Below are positions 9,130 through 16,986 of a stretch of DNA of 64,000 nucleotides, one piece after another (the first letter of the stretch is position 1; every line of letters begins with the position of its first letter). Below the pieces are notes generated by a model. That model was not told the origin of the DNA. It did not search any database and worked only from the letters and a program-made list of their open reading frames with translations. Both the position numbers and the translations under genes were made by a program. Source of the stretch: Verrucomicrobia subdivision 3 bacterium UBA693 (lineage in GTDB: Bacteria; Verrucomicrobiota; Verrucomicrobiia; Limisphaerales; UBA8199); assembly GCA_002298785.1 (NCBI GenBank), contig DBMR01000071.1:107324-171323 (forward strand). Reading direction: 5' to 3'.

Positions 9130-9614
9130 TCAGAACCGGTTGTGATATTGGGTGGCGTCAAAGAACAGCGCATTGGTCTTACACTCGCTGCCCGCCGAGC
9201 CGGCATGGGTTTGGAATGTGTAGATGTGAAATGCTTTTCCATCTCGCACAACGTTTGAACCGCCCAGCCAATTCCCTTCCATGCCGAAAAGGACCTTGAG
9301 TAGTAGCCGCTCTGCCTTGTCGCCCGCGAACATGTCAAATGACGAATGGCTATAGCATCAGTAGGCGAATTCCCCGTATTTGGAGAATAGGAAAAGCTGA
9401 ACCGCTTGAGCCTATTAGTGCTCACAACAAAGCTCTCGACGCCCACACCGCTGACAGAAATCCAAACTCGATTGGAGTAGTCCTGCCAGCGCCACGGTAC
9501 GGTCTCGCACTCCGGCGATTCCTGAACTGGTCCATTGCGCTGCGTCTGAGCCGGCTTTGACGCGCATCCGAACAGAAGGATGCAACAGGCCGAAACTAGA
9601 AAATGTCGCGCCAT
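9130..9614 (-). pseudogene. Frameshifted small lipoprotein gene
   Basis: The ATG at 9614 begins MARHFLVSACCILLFGCASK, a lipoprotein signal with lipobox LFGC. This frame makes sense up to about 9350 and then turns into arginine/serine-rich nonsense. In another frame the sequence from about 9351 to 9130 reads as a normal protein end (HSSFDMFAGDKAERLLLKV through ALFFDATQYHNRF and a TGA). The two halves join if one base is gained or lost around 9345-9360. Either the gene is a recent pseudogene or the assembly has an indel. No family is recognised. Confidence 0.6.
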
Positions 9615-9712
9615 AGTTATCTTAAGGATTGTCACCAGCAAAGGAGATCCGGAGCACTTCCTTATTAGGCGTGAAGCAGGTGCGGATCTGTGCGTTGCTC
9701 CGAAGAACCGAG

Positions 9713-10027
9713 TTAGGGTGTCTCATCTGATTCACTCCGTCTCAGCTTTGCCCGACTTGCCTCCGGCGGCAGTACCCGCCACAAGACGATAAGGAAAAAA
9801 ACACCCAGAACGGCCTCCACAATTGGAATCTGGAAATCACGGGCGACTAGAAACACCTCAGCAACCGCGTGCTCCAGACGCGCACCTTCACGGTCCATCT
9901 GTCCCCATACCGGATCATGGAACACAATCCACGCAGACACCCGCGTCAGAGCCCAAGTGACTGCAACCAGAGAGCTCAGCGCGAGTGCTGCCAATGCCAT
10001 GATGAGGGTCTTCATGTTGATGGTCAT
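9713..10027 (-). CDS. Small hypothetical membrane protein
   Basis: This protein of up to 104 residues has two predicted membrane segments. One is at the N-terminus (LIMALAALALSSLVAVTWAL) and one near the C-terminus (VEAVLGVFFLIVLWRVL), with a charged cytosolic tail. Starts at 10027 or 10015 are both possible. No family is recognised. It lies in a patch of small, apparently accessory genes together with the frameshifted lipoprotein and another small membrane protein on the same strand. Confidence 0.45.
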   Translation of the reverse strand: MTINMKTLIMALAALALSSLVAVTWALTRVSAWIVFHDPVWGQMDREGARLEHAVAEVFLVARDFQIPIVEAVLGVFFLIVLWRVLPPEASRAKLRRSESDETP

Positions 10028-10130
10028 CTATGCAAACAAAAACCCGTCCTGCGCGGCGCAAGACGGAGGCCGCTGATGAACAACCAGGACGCGAAACCCG
10101 CGTACATACCTGGCCATTCGGTAGCCGAAG

Positions 10131-10472
10131 TCAAGGACTGGCAAGCAGCAAACATAGCGAAAGCAAAACTCCGAATAGAAACACCCGCCACCCCCAACGA
10201 TAAAGCCCCCGTAACTGCTCCGGGACGCACTTCTCTCCGTATGTGAAGAATCGCCCACTGCGATACACCGGGAACTTCGCGTAACCAATCAAGGTCCCGC
10301 CGATAATCAGCAAGGCAAAACTTGCCACAAAAAACAAAATCCACGCCGTGCCGCTCAGCCCGAGGAGGAAAGTGAGCATCTTCCCGGTAACTACGACCAC
10401 TAGCGCCATGATCACAAGTCCCCAGTGCTCAAGGAATGTCTCCAGACCATTGCTATGACTATCACGATCCAT
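10131..10472 (-). CDS. Small hypothetical membrane protein
   Basis: This 113-residue protein has three hydrophobic segments (about residues 18-38, 42-63 and 94-111) with a basic loop (YRSGRFFTYGEKCVPEQLRG) between the second and third. This is a plausible real inner-membrane protein of unknown function. Neighbouring genes on the same strand are also small. A start further in (VIMALV...) would lose the acidic N-terminus. Confidence 0.5.
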   Translation of the reverse strand: MDRDSHSNGLETFLEHWGLVIMALVVVVTGKMLTFLLGLSGTAWILFFVASFALLIIGGTLIGYAKFPVYRSGRFFTYGEKCVPEQLRGLYRWGWRVFLFGVLLSLCLLLASP

Positions 10473-10775
10473 GTTCGGCTAATGATTCATATCCTTGGCG
10501 ACAGGCCAGCGCCATCCAAAACAAAGCAGACACCCTGCACCAGCCGCGTCTGCTGCCGGGTTGATCGCCCTTCCAGGCCCTGATCATGGCGAATCAGCCA
10601 GAAAGGCATTCCCCGTTCAAATGCCATGCCGCAAATCTATGATCATACCTTATATTTGTCAAGTCTATTTAGCCGGAATCCGGCAAGACGGGCAACGCCT
10701 GCATGCGCGCGCGAGATCACAACTCTGCAAGTTGGCTCATGCGGCCGGCTTCATCTGACCTCACTGAGTGATGAC
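10473..10775. other. Non-coding stretch before the LysR gene 3' end
   Basis: I see no gene in these 303 bases. They contain one tight palindrome (GCCGGA-A-TCCGGC, about 10672-10684) with a loop too small for a terminator, and a short AT-rich patch around 10635-10670. Confidence 0.4.
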
Positions 10776-11666
10776 TCAAGTCGGCGCGGACGCGGCTTTG
10801 CGCAGTTCCTCAATAAACACGGCGAGGGGTTTGTCATTGGCGCGATCGCTACGATAGCCCGCAGCGATGCGAACCGGCTCCGGGCCGGCAGTAAGTTTGA
10901 TGAAGCGGGCGCGATTGGGGAACAGGCGGGCCATCTGGGTGGTGACCACCGCGGCTCCCAGACCGGACTCGACCGCCACCATCAAAGTTTCCGCTCCGTC
11001 GTATTCGCCCGCGATGCGCGGCTGTTGTCCGTGTTCGCGCAGCCACGTGCTAACGGTCTCCCAGTATTCCGGGTAATCGCTTCGCGGATAAATGAGCAAC
11101 GGCTGGCGAGCCACCTCCGCCGGGGTCACTTGCGACAGGCCGGCCAGGGCGTGATGGCGAGAGACGGCCAACCGCCAGGGAGCGCGGACGAGCGGAGCCC
11201 ATTTCAATCCCCGGGCTGGAAGTTGCTGTCCGACGCAGAGCGCGACATCCAGCTTTTCATTTTCGAGCCCGGCCAGCATCTCGGCGGTGGAAAGATCAGA
11301 TAACTCGACATGGACGTTGGGATGCGCCTGGCTGAAGTTGCCCACGGCGACGGACAGCATCCCGGCGGCCAGCGAAGGGGCATAGCCGACGCGCAGGCGC
11401 AACGCGCGTCCGGCATTGCGCACGCGTTCGAGCATCTCATCCGCGTGCCGCAGCAGTTCCCGGGCTTCCGGCAGCAGCGCTTCCCCGACGACCGTGAGCC
11501 GGATCGAATGCGCCTGCCGCTCGAGCAGGCATTGCCCGATCTCCTCCTCGAGCGCTTTGATCTGCCGGCTCAATGCCGGTTGCGTCAGGAAGACCCTTTT
11601 GGCGGCGCGGCTGATGTTGCCATCCTCGGCCACGGCCACGAAGTGGCGCAGTTGTCGCAGTTCCAT
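10776..11666 (-). CDS. LysR family transcriptional regulator
   Basis: This 296-residue regulator starts at the ATG at 11666, where MELRQLRHFVAVAEDGNISRAAK begins the winged helix-turn-helix (residues 2-60, with QPALSRQIKALEEEIG as recognition region). A LysR substrate-binding domain covers about residues 88-290. It is divergent from the pirin gene with 82 bases between starts, the classic layout for a LysR protein that controls its neighbour. A perfect inverted repeat sits in that gap. By context it probably senses oxidants, quinones or phenolics; the ligand is unknown. Confidence 0.93.
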   Translation of the reverse strand: MELRQLRHFVAVAEDGNISRAAKRVFLTQPALSRQIKALEEEIGQCLLERQAHSIRLTVVGEALLPEARELLRHADEMLERVRNAGRALRLRVGYAPSLAAGMLSVAVGNFSQAHPNVHVELSDLSTAEMLAGLENEKLDVALCVGQQLPARGLKWAPLVRAPWRLAVSRHHALAGLSQVTPAEVARQPLLIYPRSDYPEYWETVSTWLREHGQQPRIAGEYDGAETLMVAVESGLGAAVVTTQMARLFPNRARFIKLTAGPEPVRIAAGYRSDRANDKPLAVFIEELRKAASAPT

Positions 11667-11696
11667 AGCCACCAGCATAACCAAAATGCAGCCTCA

Positions 11697-11718
11697 GGCC
11701 AATAACATGGCATTGGCC
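11697..11718. promoter_or_regulatory. Inverted-repeat operator, probable LysR binding site
   Basis: GGCCAAT (11697-11703) and ATTGGCC (11712-11718) form a perfect 7-base inverted repeat with an 8-base spacer. It ends 30 bases before the pirin ATG and begins 30 bases after the LysR ATG, so it is centred between the divergent starts. LysR regulators usually bind interrupted dyads in exactly this position. The strict T-N11-A box is not matched, so the assignment rests on symmetry and location. Confidence 0.6.
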
Positions 11719-11748
11719 CTCCGGACGAGTTGCCGTGAGAGTGGGGGT

Positions 11749-12465
11749 ATGAAAACGACAGCGAACGACCTCATCCTCCGTCGAGCGGAGGAACGCGGCC
11801 ACGCCGATCACGGCTGGCTCAATACGCACCATACCTTTTCTTTTGCGGACTATTATGATCCCGCCCACATGGGTTTCCGTTCCCTGCGGGTGATCAACGA
11901 CGACCGTGTGTCAGCCGGCAAAGGCTTCGGGACCCATCCCCACCGGGACATGGAAATCTTCAGTTACGTTCTGGAAGGCACACTGGAGCACAAGGACAGC
12001 CTGGGCCACGGACGGCAACTGTCGCCGGGCCAGATCCAGCTTCTCAGCGCGGGCAGCGGCATCACCCACAGCGAGTTCAACCCGTCCCGGAGCGAGCCGC
12101 TGCACTTTCTGCAGATTTGGATTCAACCTCGCGAACGCGGTTTGACCCCATCCTACACCGAGTGGCAGCCCAAACCAGAGGACGCCCGGAACCCGAAAGT
12201 CCTGATCATCTCCCCGGACGGACGCGACGGTTCGGCAACAATCCACCAGGATGCGGACATCTACCGCGTGCGGCTTGAACCCGGCGCCACGGTAACGCAC
12301 AAGCTGCGGCCCGGACGAGGCGCGTGGCTGCACGTCGCGCAAGGCGCGTTAACTCTCGACGGAGTGGCGCTCGCCACCGGCGATGGCGCCGGCAGCGAAA
12401 AGCCCGGAACCCTGACCCTCACCGCCACAAGCGCCACCGAAGCTCTCCTGTTTGACCTGAAGTAA
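11749..12465 (+). CDS. Pirin family protein (cupin, quercetinase-like)
   Basis: This 238-residue cytosolic bicupin starts at ATG 11749 with a purine-rich GTGGGGG just upstream. The N-terminal pirin domain has the signature HTFSFADYYDP and the metal-binding GFGTHPHRDMEIFSYVLEG with its histidines and the following E-H pair. A C-terminal cupin follows (ATVTHKLRPGRGAWLHVAQG). Bacterial pirins (YhhW-like) can act as quercetin 2,3-dioxygenases. It is the first gene of a cluster with wrbA, yceI and an extradiol dioxygenase, pointing to handling of quinones or polyphenols. Confidence 0.92.
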   Translation: MKTTANDLILRRAEERGHADHGWLNTHHTFSFADYYDPAHMGFRSLRVINDDRVSAGKGFGTHPHRDMEIFSYVLEGTLEHKDSLGHGRQLSPGQIQLLSAGSGITHSEFNPSRSEPLHFLQIWIQPRERGLTPSYTEWQPKPEDARNPKVLIISPDGRDGSATIHQDADIYRVRLEPGATVTHKLRPGRGAWLHVAQGALTLDGVALATGDGAGSEKPGTLTLTATSATEALLFDLK

Positions 12466-12482
12466 CCTTAACCAAAAACATT

Positions 12483-13082
12483 ATGCCAAAACTACTTGTT
12501 CTCTATTATTCAACCTACGGCCATGTGGAAACGCTGGCCAATGCCATCGCCGAAGGGGCCCGCTCGGTGCCCGGCGTCGAGGTGACACTTAAGCGAGTGC
12601 CGGAAACCATGCCGCCCGATGTCGCCAAGAAGTACGGGGCGAAGCTCGATCAGGCCGCGCCCATCGCCAACCCTGCCGAACTGGGTGAGTACGACGGCAT
12701 CATTTTTGGCACGCCAACGCGTTTCGGGAACATGGCGGCGCAGATGCGCAATTTCCTCGACCAGACCGGCGGACTGTGGGTGAAAGGCGCCCTCGTCGGA
12801 CGGGTCGGCAGCGTGTTCACCAGCACCGGAACTGGCGGCGGCAACGAGAGCACTATCATCAGTTTCGTCAACACCCTCATGCACCACGGGATGGTCTACG
12901 TTGGCCTGCCATACGCGTGCCCGGAACTCGCCGACATCAGCGAAGTCAAAGGCGGTTCACCGTGGGGCGCGGCCACCATCGCCGGAGCAGACGGCTCCCG
13001 GATGCCCAGCGCCAAGGAATTGGCCCAGGCACGGTTCCAGGGCAAACACGTGGCCACCATCACCGCCAAACTGCGCGGGTGA
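12483..13082 (+). CDS. wrbA: NAD(P)H:quinone oxidoreductase WrbA
   Basis: This 199-residue flavodoxin-like protein has the usual WrbA length. The FMN phosphate loop is YYSTYGHVETLA near the N-terminus, the isoalloxazine loop PTRFGNMAAQMRNFLDQTG lies around residue 77, and STGTGGGNE and the conserved HHGMVYVGLPY follow. It carries out two-electron reduction of quinones, avoiding semiquinone radicals. It starts 17 bases after pirin and is surely in the same transcript. Confidence 0.95.
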   Translation: MPKLLVLYYSTYGHVETLANAIAEGARSVPGVEVTLKRVPETMPPDVAKKYGAKLDQAAPIANPAELGEYDGIIFGTPTRFGNMAAQMRNFLDQTGGLWVKGALVGRVGSVFTSTGTGGGNESTIISFVNTLMHHGMVYVGLPYACPELADISEVKGGSPWGAATIAGADGSRMPSAKELAQARFQGKHVATITAKLRG

Positions 13083-13174
13083 CCGGGAATTCGCTAAGTT
13101 CCAACGCCCGGTCATAAGGCCGCGGATAACGATCAAAAAACAGAAATTTTAGAAAGAGAAAGCACTACCAGCAT

Positions 13175-13780
13175 ATGCAATTCAAATCCACCTTAACCGC
13201 GGTTACCGCGGCGCTGCTCCTTAACTCCATCGCCGGGGCGGCGGATACCTACAAAATTGACCCGGCCCACACGAGTGTCAACTTTTCCGTCCGGCACCTG
13301 GGTCTGAGCAACGTGAAGGGCCATTTCAAAGACTTCACCGGCACCATTGTCCTGGACGACGGCAAGATCGCCGAAGCCGCGGGAACGATCCAGGTGCAGA
13401 GCATCGACACGGGTGTTCAGCAGCGGGACAACCATCTGCGCACGCCTGATTTCTTCGATGCGGCCAAGTATCCCACCATCACGTTCAAGACGAAGCGGGT
13501 CGAAACCAGTGGCGGTCAAAACGTCATGGTCGCCGATTTCACGATGCGTGGAGTCACCAAAGAACTGCGGTTGCCCGTGACGCTTTCCGGCCCGGCCAAG
13601 GATCCGTGGGGCAATCAGCGCATCGGCCTGGAAGCCAAAACGAAACTGAATCGTAAAGATTACGGGATTAACTACAACCAGGTCCTGGAAACGGGTATTC
13701 AGGCCGTAGGCGAGGAGATCGAGTTGGAGATTAATGCCGAAGCCACCAGGCAAAGTGCCGACGCAGCCGAGAAAAAGTAA
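13175..13780 (+). CDS. yceI: YceI family periplasmic lipid/isoprenoid-binding protein
   Basis: This 201-residue protein has a signal peptide (residues 1-22, ending SIAGA) and a full YceI lipocalin-like barrel, including YKIDPAHTSVNFSVRHLGLSNVKG near its start and the QQRDNHLRTPDFFDAAKYP block. YceI barrels bind polyisoprenoids or quinone-like lipids in the periplasm. That fits the quinone theme of the cluster. An AGAAAGAGAAAG tract lies 10-20 bases upstream of the ATG. Confidence 0.93.
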   Translation: MQFKSTLTAVTAALLLNSIAGAADTYKIDPAHTSVNFSVRHLGLSNVKGHFKDFTGTIVLDDGKIAEAAGTIQVQSIDTGVQQRDNHLRTPDFFDAAKYPTITFKTKRVETSGGQNVMVADFTMRGVTKELRLPVTLSGPAKDPWGNQRIGLEAKTKLNRKDYGINYNQVLETGIQAVGEEIELEINAEATRQSADAAEKK

Positions 13781-13797
13781 CTTTGGAGGATCCGCAT

Positions 13798-14613
13798 ATG
13801 TCGTCCCAATCCATCCTTAGCGAACTCTCGGAAAGTCCGGACCTCGAGACGACAATGCCGGCGTTGTTCATCGGGCATGGCAACCCGATGAACGCCGTCG
13901 AAGATACCGAATTCAGCCGGGCCTGGGCCGAAGCGGCACAGGCTTTGCCAACACCCAAGGCGGTGCTGTGCGTCTCTGCCCACTGGGAAACCATTGGAAC
14001 CCGGGTCACGGCGATGGAACAGCCGAAGACGATCCATGATCTCCATGGCTTTCCCCGCGCCCTGTTCGAGAAGCAATATCCGGCTCCGGGTTCCCCGGAA
14101 CTGGCTCAATCCACCAAAGAACTGGCACACCAGACGCCGGTGGAGCTGGATTGGGACTGGGGCTTGGATCACGGCGCGTGGTCGGTGCTCAGCCGCATGT
14201 ACCCCGCGGCCACGGTGCCGGTGATTCAATTGAGCCTGGACCGCAGACAATCCCCGGCTGCCCATTACCAATTGGGCCGGGAATTGCGCGGACTGCGCAA
14301 AAAAGGCGTGCTCATCCTCGGCAGCGGCAATATCGTCCATAACCTCCGTGCCATCGTGTGGGAGGACAAAGCTTACGATTGGGCCCTGGAATTCGATCTG
14401 CGGATGAAGGACCTCATTCTGGCCCGCGATCACCAGGCGATCATCGGCTATTCCAAACTGGGACGCGCGGCGGAACTCTCCGTGCCCACTCCCGAACACT
14501 ATCTGCCCCTACTCTACGTACTCGGAACGCAGACCGATGCCGACAGCACCACCTTTTTCGCCGACAAGGTGACCCTGGGTTCAATGTCGATGCGCTCGGT
14601 GCGAATCGGCTGA
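13798..14613 (+). CDS. ygiD: Extradiol ring-cleavage dioxygenase, DODA/YgiD type
   Basis: This 271-residue class III extradiol dioxygenase starts at the ATG at 13798, preceded by a strong GGAGGA at 13785-13790; a TTG at 13783 would sit on that site and is rejected. Metal and active-site histidines are visible in FIGHGNPM, SAHWET and DHGAWSVL. YgiD-type enzymes open catechols such as 4,5-DOPA with non-haem metal. It is the last gene of the pirin-wrbA-yceI cluster and would remove catechols that otherwise cycle to quinones. Confidence 0.92.
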   Translation: MSSQSILSELSESPDLETTMPALFIGHGNPMNAVEDTEFSRAWAEAAQALPTPKAVLCVSAHWETIGTRVTAMEQPKTIHDLHGFPRALFEKQYPAPGSPELAQSTKELAHQTPVELDWDWGLDHGAWSVLSRMYPAATVPVIQLSLDRRQSPAAHYQLGRELRGLRKKGVLILGSGNIVHNLRAIVWEDKAYDWALEFDLRMKDLILARDHQAIIGYSKLGRAAELSVPTPEHYLPLLYVLGTQTDADSTTFFADKVTLGSMSMRSVRIG

Positions 14614-14665
14614 GTGAGGCCAGGCGGTCGCGGTGGATTCCGGGAAAATGCACCTCGGTGGGTGC

Positions 14666-14687
14666 GCGGACTTCCTAGTCCGCTTTT
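14666..14687 (+). terminator. Rho-independent terminator after the dioxygenase cluster
   Basis: GCGGACT (14666-14672) pairs with AGTCCGC (14677-14683) around TCCT and is followed by TTTT. It lies 53 bases after the last gene of the cluster. The motif also resembles short dispersed hairpins found elsewhere nearby. Confidence 0.55.
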
Positions 14688-14770
14688 GCACGTGCGCACT
14701 GGGGCGAGGGTGCGCATGGAATCTCAGGGCATTGCCTTAAACAACCAACGAACCAGTTCGAGCGACGTAA

Positions 14771-14788
14771 GCGGGCGTGGACGCCCGC
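14771..14788. repeat. Short GC-rich palindrome
   Basis: GCGGGCGT (14771-14778) and ACGCCCGC (14781-14788) are perfect complements separated by two bases. Similar hairpins occur at 15395-15414 and 15446-15464, suggesting members of one dispersed family rather than terminators. Confidence 0.5.
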
Positions 14789-14820
14789 GCTCCGGGGAAA
14801 TGCGGACTTCCGGATTCGCT

Positions 14821-15300
14821 CTAATGCACAGCGATGATGTGATGTTTCACGGTGGCGCCACCCAGCTTGGAGGTCCAACGTTGACCGGCCTTTTTGCCCA
14901 TCAGATTCTGGCCCAGGGGCGATTGGGGCGTAATTACCGTGAGTTCCCGGCGTCCGATTTCCAACTTCAGGCCGCCGTTGCGTGGTCCAATGAAATACAG
15001 GGACCGCGTGGCATCGGATTCCAATTCCACCAAGGCGGTTAAATCAATGGGGTCAGCCGGCGTAAAGTCCTTCGCCACCAGGGCCTCGTAAACCTTGATC
15101 GAGTCCAGAATCTCTTTCGCCTGTCGCGCCTGGCCTCCTGCCAGGTAGGCAGCTTCCAATCCGCGAGTGTCGTACTTGCTCTCCGCTTTGCTGCTCTCGT
15201 GCGTCGCCTCGGCATGGGACGCTCGCGCCGCCTTCTCAAGCATGCCCAGGCTTTCACTCAGGCTGGCCACAATCCGCTTTATCAATTCTTGCTTCTTCAT
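14821..15300 (-). CDS. GreA/GreB family transcription elongation factor-like protein
   Basis: This 159-residue protein starts at ATG 15300 (MKKQELIKRIVASL); the frame is open further upstream through repeat sequence. It has an N-terminal helical region like the Gre coiled coil (about residues 1-75) and a C-terminal FKBP-like Gre domain. The latter includes the late motif SPLGQNLMGKKAGQ, equivalent to the S-P-(I/L)-G-x-A-L-x-G-K motif of GreA. It belongs to a shorter paralogous family and may modulate RNA polymerase backtracking differently from GreA. Confidence 0.8.
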   Translation of the reverse strand: MKKQELIKRIVASLSESLGMLEKAARASHAEATHESSKAESKYDTRGLEAAYLAGGQARQAKEILDSIKVYEALVAKDFTPADPIDLTALVELESDATRSLYFIGPRNGGLKLEIGRRELTVITPQSPLGQNLMGKKAGQRWTSKLGGATVKHHIIAVH

Positions 15301-15653
15301 TCCAAATTCGGGCGGAGTATAAGTCGGACGCACCCGGACACGCCAGCGGCTTCGCCATTCCCCAAAGTGGAGTAGACGTCCCGCCTGCCGGTTCACGGCG
15401 CGTCCCCGCGCCGTTTCCCCCGTATCCACCGCCTATTTGCCTACCGTCGGGCGAGACGCCCGACAAACTCGCGGGCGGGACGCCCACGCTACGATCCGCC
15501 GCTTCGGCATCTGCGCTACGAGGTAGCTTCGGGTGATGTTTCGTATTAGGCTACGGTCATGATCCTGAACAACCTACCGCACGGCTGCCAAGCCAGAGGG
15601 CCTGTTGCTTCGAGCGGTCCGAAGTCTTCGCGGTCTGAAAGGGCCCCCGCCCG
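15301..15653. other. Repeat-bearing intergenic region
   Basis: No gene is seen in 353 bases. Two perfect 8-base hairpins occur: ACGGCGCG/CGCGCCGT (15395-15402 and 15407-15414) and GTCGGGCG/CGCCCGAC (15446-15453 and 15457-15464). A partial one (GCGGGCGGGACGCCCACGC) follows at about 15471. The first is followed by TTT and CCCC. They look like dispersed palindromes between divergent genes. Confidence 0.55.
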
Positions 15654-16283
15654 ATGACAAGTCAGTTTTACCGGCTCGTTCGAGATCTCCACCTCTATCT
15701 CGGGTTGTTCATCAGTCCATTCCTGCTCGTCTTCTCGGTCAGCGTCTTCTTTCTCGTCCATTCCTGGCTGCCCCGGCTGGGGAGTCAAACTTCCAGCACT
15801 CGCGTGATTCCAGCGGTAACTCTGTCCAACGATTGGCAAAACCTCTCGGGACGGTCACGCATCGACGCGTTAAAACCCATGCTCGAGGCGTGCGGCGTCC
15901 GCGGTGAAGTGGGTTTCATTCGGCACCAGGTCAAAGAGGAAAAGTTGATCATCCCCGTGACCATCCCCGGGCGCGAGACGACCGTGAGCATTAACCTCTC
16001 GAACCGTGAGGCCACCATCGTGACGCGTGAAACGGGTCTGGCGGATGCCTTGGTGGTGCTGCACAAATCCCCCGGCCAGCACGGTCCGGATATCCGGATG
16101 AACTGGTTCGCTATGAGAGCCTGGCGCTGGCTCGCTGACGCCTCGGTTTACCTCCTGCTGCTGATCACCGTCACCGGCATTTACCTTTGGTATGTCCTGC
16201 GGTCGGAGCGAGCGGTGGGAATACTGCTTTTCTCGGCCGGAACGTTGATATTTTTCGCCATGACCTATGCCCTCATCTGTTGA
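15654..16283 (+). CDS. PepSY-associated membrane protein
   Basis: This 209-residue protein has an N-terminal membrane helix in the pattern typical of PepSY_TM proteins (RDLHLYLGLFISPFLLVFSV). A periplasmic PepSY-like region of about 110 residues follows, then two C-terminal membrane segments (VYLLLLITVTGIYLWYVL and ILLFSAGTLIFFAMTYAL). PepSY_TM proteins often accompany metal or haem uptake, and some reduce ferric siderophores. It overlaps the next gene, a second protein of the same architecture, by 17 bases. Confidence 0.75.
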   Translation: MTSQFYRLVRDLHLYLGLFISPFLLVFSVSVFFLVHSWLPRLGSQTSSTRVIPAVTLSNDWQNLSGRSRIDALKPMLEACGVRGEVGFIRHQVKEEKLIIPVTIPGRETTVSINLSNREATIVTRETGLADALVVLHKSPGQHGPDIRMNWFAMRAWRWLADASVYLLLLITVTGIYLWYVLRSERAVGILLFSAGTLIFFAMTYALIC

Positions 16284-16956
16284 AACGACCAATGCGGACC
16301 ACCCGCCCGGGACCCCGCGGTGGCGGGCCGGATTCGAGCGGTGGAATCGCAAGCTGCATTTCTACGTGGGGTTGTTCCTGCTTTGGTTTCTCTGGCTGTT
16401 CGCAGCGACCGGTCTCATTCTGAACCACCCCTCCTGGTCCTTTACGGAATTCTGGAAGAATCGAAAGCAGACGAATTATGAGCGCGAGATTACGCCGCCT
16501 GGTCCCGAGGTGAAGGGCGACCTGGCTCAGGCGCGGATCATCATGGAGCAGATCGGAGTTAGGGGCGAGATTCTGTGGACCACGACCCGGACGGACCCGA
16601 GTCAATTCGAGTTTCAGGTCCGGCGCCCGGGCTATTTCTTCTTCATCAAAGCCGACTTGGCGCGGCACCGTGTGACCGTGCAGCAAAACGAGGTGAACCT
16701 GTGGGGAGTGACCCGAGTGTTGCACACGTTCACGGGGGTGCAAATGGATGATCCGCGCAATCGTCGCGACTGGCTTCTAACTTCAATGTGGGCTTACTCG
16801 ATGGATGCCGTGGCTGCCGGCATCATCTTCATGGTGCTCAGCAGCCTGTATCTGTGGTTCCAACTGCCGCAGAAACGCCTGCCGGGAGCGCTCGCCCTCG
16901 GCCTCGGCACGCTGCTGTGCGGCCTTTTTTGCCTGGGCCTCAAATGGCTCTACTGA
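16267..16956 (+). CDS. PepSY-associated membrane protein
   Basis: This 229-residue paralogue-like partner has RKLHFYVGLFLLWFLWLFAATGLIL as first membrane segment (about residues 23-50). It continues with a periplasmic PepSY region and two C-terminal membrane helices (about residues 180-200 and 208-228). It starts inside the end of the preceding gene (overlap 16267-16283), so the two are co-translated and probably form one membrane complex. The substrate is unknown; the pair faces a convergent secreted-protein gene. Confidence 0.75.
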   Translation: MPSSVETTNADHPPGTPRWRAGFERWNRKLHFYVGLFLLWFLWLFAATGLILNHPSWSFTEFWKNRKQTNYEREITPPGPEVKGDLAQARIIMEQIGVRGEILWTTTRTDPSQFEFQVRRPGYFFFIKADLARHRVTVQQNEVNLWGVTRVLHTFTGVQMDDPRNRRDWLLTSMWAYSMDAVAAGIIFMVLSSLYLWFQLPQKRLPGALALGLGTLLCGLFCLGLKWLY

Positions 16957-16986
16957 ATCGTGTCAGCGGTCCTCTCGAAGATTTCT

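Noticed and set aside
10672..10684. Palindrome GCCGGA-A-TCCGGC as a terminator
   Set aside because: The one-base loop cannot form a stable RNA hairpin and there is no T-tract.
11416..11748. Upstream extension of the pirin frame
   Set aside because: It runs through the LysR gene and the operator region; pirin homology and a purine-rich ribosome binding site begin at 11749.
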